From assembly GCA_963662155.1 (NCBI GenBank), contig OY759262.1, positions 66,486,703-66,550,702 on the forward strand: a stretch of 64,000 nt of DNA. The letters are read 5' to 3'. Shown in pieces: positions 12,867 through 23,855 of the stretch. Under the pieces are notes generated by a model. The model had not been told where the DNA came from, ran no database searches, and saw only the letters and a list, made by a program, of their open reading frames with translations. Position numbers and translations under genes: made by a program. This DNA is from Lamellibrachia columna (lineage: Eukaryota > Annelida > Polychaeta > Sabellida > Siboglinidae). Positions within the stretch are counted from its first letter, which is position 1, and every line of letters starts with the position of its first letter.

Positions 12867-13183
12867 TCCCAGCTCTGTGGACTGCTGATAAATGCCAAAG
12901 CATGTTAATTACTTCCATGTGTGACTGCAATCAACCACTCTTGTTGGTACTGTATTATACCTAATTGATCATTAGAGCTGGAGGACTTCACCATGTCACT
13001 TAGCATGTCATTTAGCACCACCTTGACAAGGTGACAGTGACACCAGATGACAGCTAGGACAGACAGAGAGGCTGGACAGAGCCGCAGTCAGTCTTCTTGG
13101 CTGCCCATTAGTGAGAGACAACTAACACTTGCTAACATCATAGCTCATGCAACCATCTCTCAGTCTCACACCAGGGCAGATCA
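12867..13183. other. Non-repetitive spacer
   Basis: Short unique sequence between arrays. No open frame, splice-flanked exon or structured RNA was recognised on either strand. Confidence 0.6.
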
Positions 13184-13280
13184 CCATTTACTTGTGGGGT
13201 AGGGCACCATTTACTTGTGGGGACAGGCCACCATTTATTTGTGGGGTAGGGCACCATTTACTTGTGGGCACAGGCCACTA
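13184..13280. repeat. Short array of about 23 bp units, 4-5 copies
   Basis: The landmark caccatttacttgtgggg recurs about every 22-23 bp, with ggtaggg and gacaggc linkers alternating. It is degenerate. Confidence 0.8.
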
Positions 13281-13344
13281 TTTACTCACATCGAAGGCTA
13301 TCATGAATGTTGCAATCACTTTGTCTGTTTGACCTAAAATATAA

Positions 13345-13560
13345 CCACCTCCATCTACTCTAGAGTAACCACCTCCATCTACTCTAGAGTAACCACCTCG
13401 ATCTACTCTAGAGTAACCACTTCCATCTACTCTAGAGTAACCGCCTCCATCTACTCTAGAGTAACCACCTCCATCTACTCTAGAGTAACCACCTCCATCT
13501 ACTCTAGAGTAACCACCTCCATCTACTCTAGAGTAACCACCTCCATCTACTCTAGAGTAA
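13345..13560. repeat. 24-bp minisatellite, left half, exactly 9 copies
   Basis: Nine 24-bp units made of ccacctccatc followed by tactctagagta and a. The 12-bp core tactctagagta is a perfect palindrome. The array ends exactly at a unit boundary (gagtaa), immediately before the TAA-rich 3' tail of the CR1-like element. The same unit resumes at 18,205, so one array may have been split by an insertion. Its minus frame repeats YSRVDGGG and is not considered coding. Confidence 0.95.
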
Positions 13561-13711
13561 TAATAATAATATATAATAATAAAGACTTCTTTGGCGCCAA
13601 TATCCTTGGAAAATCCGAGCTCAGTGGCGCAACAAAACCAAAGGATTAGGCATTCTCGTAACCATGTACAATGCAAAAAGTCGTCAACCGATGGATGGAG
13701 GTGCCAAGAAG

Positions 13712-16700
13712 CTAAGGAGGATAGGCCATATTAAAAAGATAGGTTTTCAGATTACGGCGAAATGAAGCTATATTTCTTGCTGATTTTACGCTGTTGGGGA
13801 GTGAATTCCACAGAGTTGGTGCGGCAACCGAGAAAGCTCGAGTTCCAGCGTTTGTCTTAACAAGACACAGGAACAGAAAGTAAACCAGAACCAGACGACC
13901 GAAGTTGTCTGGGCTGTCTTGCTGGAGTGAGCATTGAATGTAAATATGCAGGTTGTTTGGTTCAAAGGGCTTGATAGGTAATTGTACAGATCTTAAAAAT
14001 AATGCGATATCGCACAGGGATCCAATGCAATGATTTTAGAAGTGGCACTGAGCGAGAGAAACGAGGAGATCGTGTAACTACCCTAGCCAGACAATTTTGG
14101 ACACGTTGAAGTTTTGTAATATCCTTGATAGCAATATTATGAAGGAGGGAATTGTAGTAATCAAGCCTGCTGCTAACAAGAGCTGTTGCAATAGTTTTAG
14201 CGACAGAAAGTGACATATACCGGCGAATACGGCGAAGATCACGGATATGGTAAAAACAGCAACGACACGTTTGAGAAATATGTTGTCTAAAGTTGAAATT
14301 CTTATCAAAAGTGACTCCTAAATTCTTCACTGAGGCTGCTGGTGTGATAGTTTGATTCAAGATACATGTCGGGAAAAAACCATCAAGTTTGCCTCACTGC
14401 TTTGGAGTACCAATGATGAGAAATTCAGTTTTGTCTGCGTTTAACTTTAATTTGCTGTCAGTCATACAGAGGAAGATATCCTGGAGACAATTGCGGAGCT
14501 GATTTAGGGAGCGATTTGTATCCGAGGTAGCCAAAGAAATGTAGATCTGTGTATCGTCTGCATAAAGGTGGTGGTCCAAATTATGATTTTGGATAACAAA
14601 GCTGAGTGGCGTAGTGTAAAGAGTGAATAGCAAAGGCCCCAGAACAGAACAATGGGGGACACCACACGAAGTGGGGAGTGCGGCCGAGAAGCAGTTTGCA
14701 AACTTTATGGTTTGGTGTCTACCAGTTAGGTATGATAAAAACCAGTTCAGAGCTGTGCCAGATATGCAATACCACAATGATAAGCGTTTAATAAGGATGT
14801 TGTGATCTATGGTATCAAAGGCGGCAGACAGATCAAGCAAGGTAAGTGCTGTTACTTTTCCTTTGTCAATGTTTAAGGTAACGTCATTGTGTACTTTTAA
14901 GAGAGCAGTTTCTCGAGAATGAAACTCTTTGTAAGCTGATTGTGACACATTAGATAAGCAATTTGAGCTGATGTGAGACCTTAGACGGCTTGCTACAACT
15001 TTCTCAAGTATTTTGGAAATAAAGCTGAGATTGGAAACAGGTCTATAATTGTTTAGATCTTCTTTAGACAAAGATGTCTTCTTAAGAAGTGGGTTGACGC
15101 GGGCATGTTTGAAATCATCCGGAAACAAGCCAGAACACAGTGATGCATTTATAATATCCATTATCGGTTTGAGCAATGTATCAAGACAAGATTTCAACAG
15201 TACGGTTGGTAGTGGATCAAGCTCACAGGACTTATTTGGGGAAGACATAATTATTTTCTTCACTTCATCAGCTGTGGCAGGTTCAAATGATACAAGTAAA
15301 GAATTTACTCGTGGAGAGGCCACGTTTACAGTACTAAAAGTATGATCTGGGAAAGCAGAATGGATAAGACTGATTTTGTCATTGAAATGACTAGAGAACG
15401 AGTCACATAGAGACTTGATTGAAACATGATTAGGAAAAGATGGAGCAGGCCGCCTGTGTAGAATTTGATTTATGCAGTTCCTTAGCTGACGTGGACTTTC
15501 AGAGTTATGTGAGACCATATTTGTGTAATAATCCGATTCAGCTTTGGCCATTTGTCTGTTGCAATAGTGACAGTGTTTTGAATAACGCGACCTGTCCAAA
15601 GACGAGCGTGATTTGCGCCATACGCGCTCAAGATAACGACGACGCCTTTTAGATTGTAGAATTTCGGGAGTCATCCATGGAGCGGGTGGCTTTTGTGATA
15701 CAGGTTTGGATCTTACAAGTGCATGTTTGTTACATAAAGACTTGAGTACTTGATAGTACTGTCCACACAAATCGGATAGGTGTCCCTTTGGTTTTATGAT
15801 TAGGTCGGATTTAAGGATGTCAGCCTTTAAAGCAGCGATGTTAATCTTATGAATATGTCTGTAAAATACATTGTGTTTTGATTCTAATTTAGTTCTGGAA
15901 ACGTTTACATCAACAATGACTGTGTGGTGGTCTGATAAACCATCCGAAACTGTAGGTGTTTTGATATTGTAACAAGTTGAACGAGTTATGAAAAGATCGA
16001 GCCAGTGGCCATGTATGTGTGTCGAAAAGGTAACATGTTTCAAATCAAACGATACCGGGATGTCATTAAAGGTAGTTGTTATTGCTGAAGGCATGTCCAA
16101 ATGAAGATTAACATCACCAAAAATATAAAATTCTGAATGAATAGGTGCCAAATTTTCCAGTAGATCCTGGAATTCTTCAAAGAAATTGGCTGGGTGTCCT
16201 GGAGGGCGATAAATACAGATGAAATAAGCGGCGAAAGAAGAATCTGAAATTTCAACAGAAATGGATTCAAAACTAGAGTACTCATGGTTCGAATGTAATT
16301 TAACTTTGAACTGTCTTGATACCAAAAAGCCAACACCACCACCTCGTCTAACTGAACGTGGTCGATGATGGAAGGTGTAACCAGAAGGAGAAATGTCAGC
16401 AATGCAGGCAACTGTATCATGTGGTCTGAGCCAGGTCTCAGTTACAGCAAGAATGTCTATTGTTTTAGAAATTAATAAATCGCTAAGTGATGCTGTCTTA
16501 TCCCGAATTGATCGAACATTTGCGGTAGCCAACCGAATGTTACGCCTGACAGCAGGCCCAGGATTTAAACTTACGTCACCTGATAGCAGAATTATTGCTA
16601 ATTTAAATGTAGGCGTAGAGCGGGGGATTGGCAGTAACTTGCGATTAAAACAAAGATTAAGACATGGCAAGGACAAAGAATGTTGTATTCTCGTAGGTTG

Positions 16701-16823
16701 GGGAAATGCTGAGATGACAGCCGACCGTTGGAGGGTAAGTGGCTTGCACAGGGCAAAATCACCACCTCTCGAAGCCACTGAACATGATAAAAATAAAACA
16801 CACAAAAGAAATAGCGGCGACAT
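13712..16823 (-). pseudogene. CR1-like ORF2: endonuclease-reverse transcriptase, disrupted
   Basis: The ATG at 16,823 opens 809 codons. Residues 4-18 are hydrophobic (signal-like) and 82-90 form a 2A-like motif. An APE endonuclease covers about 95-310, with ANVRS (N102), VTETWL (E129), IFGDVNLHLD near 236-243 and LSDHH near 296-300. RT covers about 570-800, with NNYRPVSNLS, LLDLSAAFDTIDH (D664) and YADD (754-757). The usual PQG in the RT loop reads PHC (GVPHCSVLGP, 721-730), a likely inactivating change. The in-frame TGA at 14,394-14,396 follows GTPKQ, and the same frame then continues to a second TGA at 13,962-13,964. A frameshift near 13,860 separates this from the C-terminal tail, which ends at TAG 13,712. 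The undamaged frame would be about 1,035 codons. It would nick target DNA and prime cDNA synthesis. Confidence 0.9.
16554..16580 (-). other. 2A-like ribosome-skipping motif (GDVSLNPGP)
   Basis: Residues 82-90 of the CR1-like frame read GDVSLNPGP, preceded by the hydrophobic IILLS. 2A peptides make the ribosome skip the Gly-Pro bond, and APE-type LINEs of several invertebrates carry them upstream of the endonuclease. Here the motif would release an 81+ residue leader with a hydrophobic N-terminus from the endonuclease-RT. The canonical core is D-V/I-E-x-N-P-G-P. The E is S here, so activity is uncertain. Confidence 0.75.
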
Positions 16824-17105
16824 TGTCTTGGTGATAGTCTATTGTCCTCAAATGATGACAAATGTATAAAATGATAGCAATATATCGATTCTAAAAATGA
16901 CGGTTTGACATCGACAATAAAATAAAATAAACTGTAAAATCCCGTTCGCGCTCAGCATAGGTCAACAGCACTAAAACCGTATAGGCACCGTAGTGGTGCT
17001 GGCAGAGTGACAAGACATTGTGCCCGTGGAAAGAAATTGGAGAGATCTTCACCCCCAGGGCAACACTGGGTATAAAAGAACGTCTTGTTGAAGTAGCCTT
17101 ATTAG

Positions 17106-17277
17106 TATATAGTTTATAAGGGCCTACCCCTGCCTATAAGTATATAGTTTATAAGGGCTACCCCTGCCTATAAGTATATAGTTTATAAGGGCTACCCCTG
17201 CCTATAAGTATATAGTTTATAAGGGCTACCCCTGCCTATAAGTATATAGTTTATAAGGGCTTACCCCTGCCTATAAG
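17106..17277. repeat. 34-bp minisatellite, 5 copies
   Basis: The landmark tatatagtttataaggg recurs at 17,106, 17,141, 17,175 and onward, with cctacccctgcctataag completing the unit. The first and last copies carry one extra base. Confidence 0.92.
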
Positions 17278-17336
17278 TTTGCTGAGAACCCAGCCGGCGC
17301 GAACAGTATAAGGCGAGGTCCATCCTACGAACCAAG

Positions 17337-17403
17337 TAATACTTATATAAAGCAACAATAATACTTATATAAAATCTGAATAATACTTATATAAAATCTG
17401 AAT
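17337..17403. repeat. 22-bp repeat, 3 copies
   Basis: Three copies of the block taatacttatataaa, each with a 7-bp linker, in very AT-rich sequence. Confidence 0.85.
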
Positions 17404-17484
17404 AGCTACAAGAAGAACTTGTGAAAGCTGTGCAATGGATGACGCTGGTTTGTGCAGGATAAGACGGAGCTTCAGACAAATCAG

Positions 17485-17766
17485 CTTGTTTGTCCAACTG
17501 GCGTTACGATCTAATGTGACTTGTTTGTCCAACAGGCGTTACGATCTAGGGTGACTTGTTTGTCCAACAGGCGTTACGATCTAGGGTGACTTGTTTGTCC
17601 AACAGGCGTTACGATCTAGGGTGACTTGTTTGTCCAACAGGCGTTACGATCTAATGTGACTTGTTTGTCCGACAGGCGTTACGATCTAGGGTGACTTGTT
17701 TGTCCAACAGGCGTTACGATCTAGGGTGACTTGTTTGTCCAACAGGCGTTACGATCTAATGTGACT
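17485..17766. repeat. 35-bp minisatellite, 8 copies
   Basis: The landmark cttgtttgtccaacaggcgt recurs every 35 bp, followed by tacgatctagggtga or tacgatctaatgtga. Linkers alternate irregularly. Confidence 0.95.
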
Positions 17767-18152
17767 TTATATCATAACGTTCAGCGTCGGTTAAAAAGCC
17801 TGGTTGGTACAAAAGATATGCGGCAGGGATATATAGCATGGATAGACAGCGTGTATGTATATGTCACGCTAGGTGTTCATATCCAAGCAAGTGCGTCTAA
17901 CAAGCTATGTTCAGTTAAGACATACGGTAGCCTTGTTGGCCGTAGGGTCTTTGTTTACACAGATCGGCCTTGACCCAAAGGGTGGGAAATACAAATTTAA
18001 TCTGCCTGGTCTAAGTGCAGATTTTACTTAGCTGCATTCAGCATATAGCGTTCAGGTTCCTCCCGTCTGGGTCTTTATGTTGTACTTGATCGGTGTACCG
18101 ATCAGTAATCAAGGTAAATTATTATATAAGTGAGCAAAAACGACAAAATCCA

Positions 18153-18204
18153 CCGGAGATCCGAACCGACAACACCACCGCTGACCACGCCACCTAGCGA
18201 ACCA
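18153..18204 (-). promoter_or_regulatory. tRNA-like box A/box B sequence
   Basis: On the minus strand tggtcagcggt (18,177-18,187) resembles a Pol III box A, and ggttcggatct (18,157-18,167) resembles box B (consensus GGTTCGANTCC, two mismatches), followed by ccgg. The boxes are only about 10 bp apart, much closer than in a tRNA (usually 30 bp or more). This is therefore at best a shortened tRNA-derived SINE head or promoter remnant. It abuts the second 24-bp array. Confidence 0.3.
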
Positions 18205-18429
18205 ACCTCCATCTACTCTAGAGTAACCACCTCCATCTACTCTAGAGTAACCACCTCCATCTACTCTAGAGTAACCACTTCCATCTACTCTAGAGTAACC
18301 ACCTCCATCTACTCTAGAGTAACCACCTCCATCTACTCTAGAGTAACCACCTCCATCTACTCTAGAGTAACCACTTCCATCTACTCTAGAGTAACCACTT
18401 CCATCTACTCTAGAGTAACCACCTCCATG
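18205..18429. repeat. 24-bp minisatellite, right half, about 9.4 copies
   Basis: The same unit, same orientation and same palindromic core tactctagagta as 13,345-13,560. It starts at acctcc near a unit boundary and ends as the unit decays into catgataaccaccttc. Identity of unit and phase with the left array supports a single array split by 4.64 kb. Confidence 0.95.
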
Positions 18430-18563
18430 ATAACCACCTTCAATGATTGGTTTGATCTGTGAAACATTTATACTAGGACCTGGCCACGGACTGGGACACA
18501 TAATTCATTAGGGCAATATTCAAGCAATATTCAGGTCCACATCTTTCACACTCACATTGTGCT

Positions 18564-18785
18564 AGCCCTGATTGTCCAGGCCCCTATTGTTCAGGGAGGC
18601 CCTGCTTGCACAGGCACACACTGTGCAGGCCCTGATTGTCCAGGCCCCTATTGTTCAGGGAGGCCTTGTTTGCACAGGCACACACTGTGCAGGCCCTGAT
18701 TGTGCAGACACAGATTGTTCAGGCCCCGATTGTGGAGGCACAGATAGTTTAGGTCCAGATTATGCAGGCCCACATTACAGTGCCC
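18564..18785. repeat. Degenerate repeats of about 15-16 bp
   Basis: Variants of gattgtccaggccc and cacagattgttcaggc recur. A duplicated block of about 84 bp containing gggaggcc and gcacaggcacacactg is visible near 18,570-18,720. Confidence 0.75.
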
Positions 18786-19394
18786 ATATTAATGAGGCCT
18801 TGATTGTATTTCTGCCTCTATCATTTGCATCAGTCATCAATCGCACGCTGATCGAATTAAGTCTTCTTAATCCATGTGAGTCATTATGAGGCCGCCAAGT
18901 AGTGTGTTCATTACGTAACATCAGCAAGCGGAAACCTTTCGCAGCGATATTTTAAAACCTGTGCCATTGCATTAACATGCGTGAATATTTGCCCGCTGCA
19001 CTTACAACTCATGTCAGTGGTTTAATAGCTTCAAGCCGGAGATAACATTTTACAAACATTGTTAGTACAGTTGATTACATCGAGGTGGTGAGTATGCATG
19101 AGATGGCTCCACACTGGTCAGTCAGATGGGACTGACAATGACAGCAAAACTCAATATATCTTTCTATACTGAAATTCTTCATGCAAGCCCACATCACCCT
19201 CAATAACCCTCTTCTGAAACTTTCATATCAGCATTAATTTTTACTCCTATTCCTAAATCCTTTTATTTTACGCTTGTACCTAGAGTGATAAGGCCAATTT
19301 TATATTTTCCATTATTGTTCCCATGTTCTGTGCGTAAGCATTTATGTCTCTAAATGACAACTACAGACAGAGCCAGGCAGGCACTCGTCAGGCA
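18786..19394. other. Non-repetitive spacer
   Basis: About 600 bp of unique sequence. No convincing exon, RNA gene or transposon end was recognised. Confidence 0.55.
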
Positions 19395-19985
19395 ACAAGT
19401 AGACATTGAACAGTCACTGTGTAGGCACCAAATAGGCATTTAGAATGCACTCATCAAGCCCCAAGTAGGCATTTAGCAGGCACAAGTAGGCACAGAGCAA
19501 GCATTGAGCAGGCACTGAGTAGGCACCAAGTAGGCATTGAGCAGGTGAACAGGCATTGAACAGGCATTGAGCAGGCACTATGCATGCACCAACTAGGCAT
19601 TGAGCAGGCACAGAGCAGACATCAAGTAGACATTGAGCAGGCACTGAGTAGTCACATAGTATACATTGAGCAGGCACGGAGCAGATATGGAGCAGACATC
19701 AACGATCAAGTAGGCATTGAGCAGACACTGAGAAAGCACCAAGTAGGCATTGAGCAGGCACTGAGGAGGCACTGAGTAGGTACCAAGTAGACATTGAGCA
19801 TGCACTAAGTAGGCACCAAACTGGTATTGGGTAAGCACCAACTAGGCAATGAGCAGGCACTAAGTAGGCAGAGTAAGCATTGAGCAGGCACTGAGCAGGC
19901 ACCAAGCAGGCTTGGACCAGGCATATTGTAGGCACATAGTAGGCACAGAGCAGGCACTGAGCAGGCTCAGAGCCGTAAGTATCCA
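19395..19985. repeat. Degenerate 11-16-bp repeats (gcaggcattgag family)
   Basis: Irregular tandem variants of aggcattgagcaggcac and aggcaccaagtaggc fill this stretch. Period and sequence vary, so the array is old or subject to frequent indels. Minus frames give short cysteine-rich artefactual ORFs (AQCLLNAY). Confidence 0.85.
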
Positions 19986-20276
19986 CATAGTGCAAGCCAA
20001 TTGTCAACCGAGACATTTCGAATGGCAGAAGACAAATACACCCTTTAAGCACGGCCTAGATATACTGTCAGGGACATGACAACCATCAATTAAAACATCA
20101 CTATTAAACAGTAATCTAATAAAGTCAAGGTTCAAACTGAGAAGACCGTTGGACAAAGTTATTACAGATAATCAGGGCTACTTAGTTTACCGCAAATTAA
20201 GTGCTGTCAATATGAGACGGTTAGACAAAGTGGAGCTTACTGGGACAGCTTTGTAAGAGACAGTAGGAGACAGGAA

Positions 20277-22869
20277 GAGACAACAGACATTGTCTGCTGG
20301 AGAAGGTGATCTGAGGGAGACAAGGCAGATGGGGAGAGACAACAGACATTGTCTGCTGGAGAAGGGGATCTGAGGAAGACAAGGCAGATGGGGAGAGACA
20401 ACAGACATTGTCTGCTGGAGAAGGGGATCTGTGGAAGACAAGGCAGATGGGGAGAGACAACAGACATTGTCTGCTGGAGAAGGGGATCTGTGGAAGACAA
20501 GGCAGATGGGGAGAGACAACAGACATTGTCTGCTGGAGAAGGGGATCTGAGGGAGACAAGGCAGACGGGAAGAGACAACAGACATTGTCTGCTGGAGAAG
20601 GGGATCTGAGGGAGACAAGGCAGACGGGGAGAGACAACAGACATTGTCTGCTGGAGAAGGGGATCTGAGGGAGACAAGGTAGATGGGGAGAGACAACAGA
20701 CATTGTCTGCTGGAGAAGGGGATCTGAGGGAGACAAGGCAGATGGGGAGAGACAACAGACATTGTCTGCTGGAGAAGGGGATCTGAGGGAGACAAGGCAG
20801 ACGGGGAGAGACAACAGACATTGTCTGCTGGAGAAGGGGATCTGAGGGAGACAAGGCAGATGGGGAGAGACAACAGACATTGTCTGCTGGAGAAGGGGAT
20901 CTGAGGGAGACAAGGCAGACGGGGAGAGACAACAGACATTGTCTGCTGGAGAAGGGGATCTGTGGAAGACAAGGCAGACGGGGAGAGACAACAGACATTG
21001 TCTGCTGGAGAAGGGGATCTGAGGGAGACAAGGCAGATGGGGAGAGACAACAGACATTGTCTGCTGGAGAAGGTGATCTGAGGGAGACAAGGCAGATGGG
21101 GAGAGACAACAGACATTGTCTGCGGGAGAAGGGGATCTGAGGGAGACAAGGCAGATGGGGAGAGACAACAGACATTGTCTGCTGGAGAAGGGGATCTGTG
21201 GAAGACAAGGCAGATGGGGAGAGACAACAGACATTGTCTGCTGGAGAAGGGGATCTGAGGGAGACAAGGCAGACGGGAAGAGACAACAGACATTGTCTGC
21301 TGGAGAAGGGGATCTGAGGGAGACAAGGCAGACGGGGAGAGACAACAGACATTGTCTGCTGGAGAAGGGGATCTGAGGGAGACAAGGCAGATGGGGAGAG
21401 ACAACAGACATTGTGTGCTGGAGAAGGGGATCTGAGGGAGACAAGGCAGATGGGGAGAGACAACAGACATTGTCTGCTGGAGAAGGGGATCTGAGGGAGA
21501 CAAGGCAGACAGGGAGAGATAACAGACATTGTCTGCTGGAGAAGGTGATCTGAGGGAGACAAGGCAGACAGGGAGAGACAACAGACATTGTCTGCTGGAG
21601 AAGGGGATCTGTGGAAGACAAGGCAGATGTGGAGAGACAACAGACATTGTCTGCTGGAGAAGGGGATCTGTGGAAGAAAAGGCAGATGGGGAGAGACAAC
21701 AGACATTGTCTGCTGGAGAAGGGGATCTGTGGAAGACAAGGAGATGGGGAGAGACAACAGACATTGTCTGCTGGAGAAGGGGATCTGTGGAAGACAAGGC
21801 AGATGGGGAGAGACAACAGACATTGTCTGCTGGAGAAGGGGATCTGTGGAAGACAAGGCAGATGGGGAGAGACAACAGACATTGTCTGCTGGAGAAGGGG
21901 ATCTGAGGGAGACAAGGCAGACAGGGAGAGATAACAGACATTGTCTGCTGGAGAAGGTGATCTGAGGGAGACAAGGCAGAAGGGGAGAGACAACAGTCAT
22001 TGTCTGCTGGAGAAGGGGATCTGTGGAAGACAAGGCAGATGGGGAGAGACAACAGACATTGTCTGCTGGAGAAGGGGATCTGTGGAAGACAAGGCAGATG
22101 GGGAGAGACAACAGACATTGTCTGCTGGAGAAGGGGATCTGAGGGAGACAAGGCAGACAGGGAGAGACAACAGACATTGTCTGCTGGAGAAGGGTTCTGT
22201 GGAAGACAAGGCAGATGGGGAAAGACAACAGACATTGTCTGCTGGAGAAGGGGATCTGCGGGAGACAAGGCAGACAGGGAGAGACAACAGACGTTGTCTG
22301 CTGGAGAAGGTGATCTGTGGGAGACAAGGCAGACAGGGAGAGACAACAGACATTGTCTGCTGGAGAAGGTGATCTGAGGGAGACAAGGCAGACAGGGAGA
22401 GACAACAGACATTGTCTGCTGGAGAAGGTGATCTGAGGGAGACAAGGCAGACAGGGAGAGATAACAGACATTGTCTACTGAAGAAGGTGATCTGAGGGAG
22501 ACAAGGCAGACAGGGAGAGACAACAGACATTGTCTGCTGGAGAAGGGGATCTGTGGAAGACAAGGCAGATGGGGAGAGACAACAGACATTGTCTGCTGGA
22601 GAAGGGGATCTGAGGGAGACAAGGCAGACGGGGAGAGACAACAGACATTGTCTGCTGGAGAAGGGGATCTGTGGAAGACAAGGCAGACGGGGAGAGACAA
22701 CAGACATTGTCTGCTGGAGAAGGGGATCTGTGGAAGACAAGGCAGACGGGGAGAGACAACAGACATTGTCTGCTGGAGAAGGGGATCTGTGGAAGACAAG
22801 GCAGACAGGGAGAGACAACAGACGTTGTCTGCTGGAGAAGGGGATCTGTGGAAGACAAGGCAGACAGGC
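20277..22869. repeat. 59-bp minisatellite, about 44 copies
   Basis: The landmark cagacattgtctgctggag recurs every 59 bp. Main variants are ctgaggg/ctgtgga, cagatgggg/cagacgggg/cagacaggg and gggatc/ggtgatc. The unit contains the near-palindrome cagaca-t-tgtctg. No stop occurs in any of the three minus frames, giving overlapping open frames up to 870 codons. This reflects the composition of the unit, not a gene. One unit near 21,735 lacks 2 bp and one near 22,195 lacks 2 bp. Confidence 0.96.
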
Positions 22870-23471
22870 AGCTGACCCTTTCAATGCGAGACAGCTATGG
22901 CAAACTCATCTCTTTGAGAAAACTGTTCACTAAAAATTCACAAGGTCCTCTCCTAATGCAGTCATGAATGAGTCAGATGCAGAATCTTGGACACTGGCCT
23001 ATAAAAGATGTACAAGCCCTTCTCTAGCTTGTGTCACATGTCCTTGACCTTGTGACCTGCCTGTAATGACATCAGTCTGGCGATGAAGGTTGAGTGAGTC
23101 GAAATATTCAGAAAGAAAGCAAAAAGTTTCTTGAGAGGTAATTGCCATGTCAAACACCACATTCCAAGAAACTGGAAGGTTGATCTATTCAAGGATAACT
23201 AAATTCTAATTAATTCTGCAGCAGGTGCAAAACTACATTCAAGAATTGTTTTTCTTTGACACTTTGAACCATTCAGTTATGTGAAACATGTTTGATCATG
23301 GTAGTAACAGCAACAGTCCAATTGGGCAGATTATGTTAATTAGTGCAAACTTAATGAGCAATGTTAGTATGTTAGTCTTGAGTGTGGACTAACTGTGACT
23401 TAGTGACTTAGTAACTGTGACTTAACTGGAGAAAATGGACAATCACTTTATATAATAAGAGTTTAAGCACA
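22870..23471. other. Non-repetitive spacer with TATA-like motif
   Basis: Unique sequence. A tataaaag lies near 23,000. Near 23,075-23,105, gcgatgaaggttgagtgag followed by tcgaaa resembles the GATGAAGG...CGAAA signature found in several invertebrate transposons, but no element ends could be defined. No exon was recognised. Confidence 0.45.
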
Positions 23472-23777
23472 AATAGTGCATACTATGTCTCTGTGAACCA
23501 CTCAAATAAAAAGCAGTGCATAGTATGATTCTGTGAGCCACTCCCATAATAGGTAGTGCATATTATGACTCTATGAACCATTCCCATAATAAGTAGTGCA
23601 TATTATGACTCTGTGAAGCACTCCCATAATAAGTAGTGCATCCGCTGACTCTATGAACCACTCCCACAATAAGTAGTGCATATTATGACTATATGAACTA
23701 CTCCCATAATAAGTAGTGCATACACTGACTCTATGAACCACTCCCACAATAAGTAGTGCATATTATGACTCTATGAC
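23472..23777. repeat. 40-bp minisatellite, about 7.5 copies
   Basis: The landmark agtagtgcatattatgactc recurs about every 40 bp, linked by tatgaaccactcccataata. Later units alternate cataata and cacaata and alternate tattatg with tacactg or tccgctg, a superimposed 80-bp period. Confidence 0.9.
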
Positions 23778-23787
23778 AACTGTGTTA

Positions 23788-23847
23788 GATCACTGCTTGT
23801 ACTAATCACTGTGTACAGATCACTGCTGGTACTAACCACTGTGTACA
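23788..23847. repeat. 30-bp direct duplication
   Basis: Two adjacent 30-bp copies starting agatcactgct and ending cactgtgtac, with two differences. Confidence 0.85.
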
Positions 23848-23855
23848 TAAATAAA

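Larger units (their letters stand above)
13561..16960 (-). mobile_element. CR1-like non-LTR retrotransposon, nearly complete, inactive
   Basis: An APE-type LINE read on the minus strand. Its 3' end is a TTA-rich microsatellite tail abutting the 24-bp array, followed upstream by a 3' UTR with no polyA signal noted, an ORF2-type reading frame, and about 140 bp of AT-rich leader before the start codon at 16,823. No separate ORF1 was found. The 5' limit of 16,960 is uncertain. Sequence up to 18,204, including two tandem arrays, could be a longer 5' UTR. The frame carries two nonsense codons, a frameshift and a damaged RT motif, so the copy cannot be autonomous. A diverged, 5'-truncated relative lies at 35.6-37.1 kb. 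Confidence 0.85.
16824..18204 (-). other. Possible extended 5' UTR of the CR1-like element
   Basis: This 1.4-kb stretch lies between the CR1 start codon and the resumption of the 24-bp array. It contains a TATA-like tataaaag near 17,072, three small tandem arrays (34, 22 and 35 bp) and, at its far end on the minus strand, tRNA-like box A/B sequences. Some LINE families carry tandem monomers as promoters in the 5' UTR, which is the reason for this reading. The alternative is one or more unrelated insertions beside the LINE. No coding sequence was recognised. Confidence 0.25.

Noticed and set aside
18153..18204. A tRNA gene
   Set aside because: Boxes A and B are only about 10 bp apart, so there is no room for the anticodon arm.
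20187..22884. Open frames of 295-870 codons on the minus strand
   Set aside because: They lie wholly in the 59-bp array, repeat the same peptide in rotating frames and exist in all three frames at once.
23070..23110. A hammerhead-ribozyme-like core (ctggcgatgaagg ... gaaa)
   Set aside because: The invariant CTGANGA is broken at its A and the intervening bases do not form stem II.
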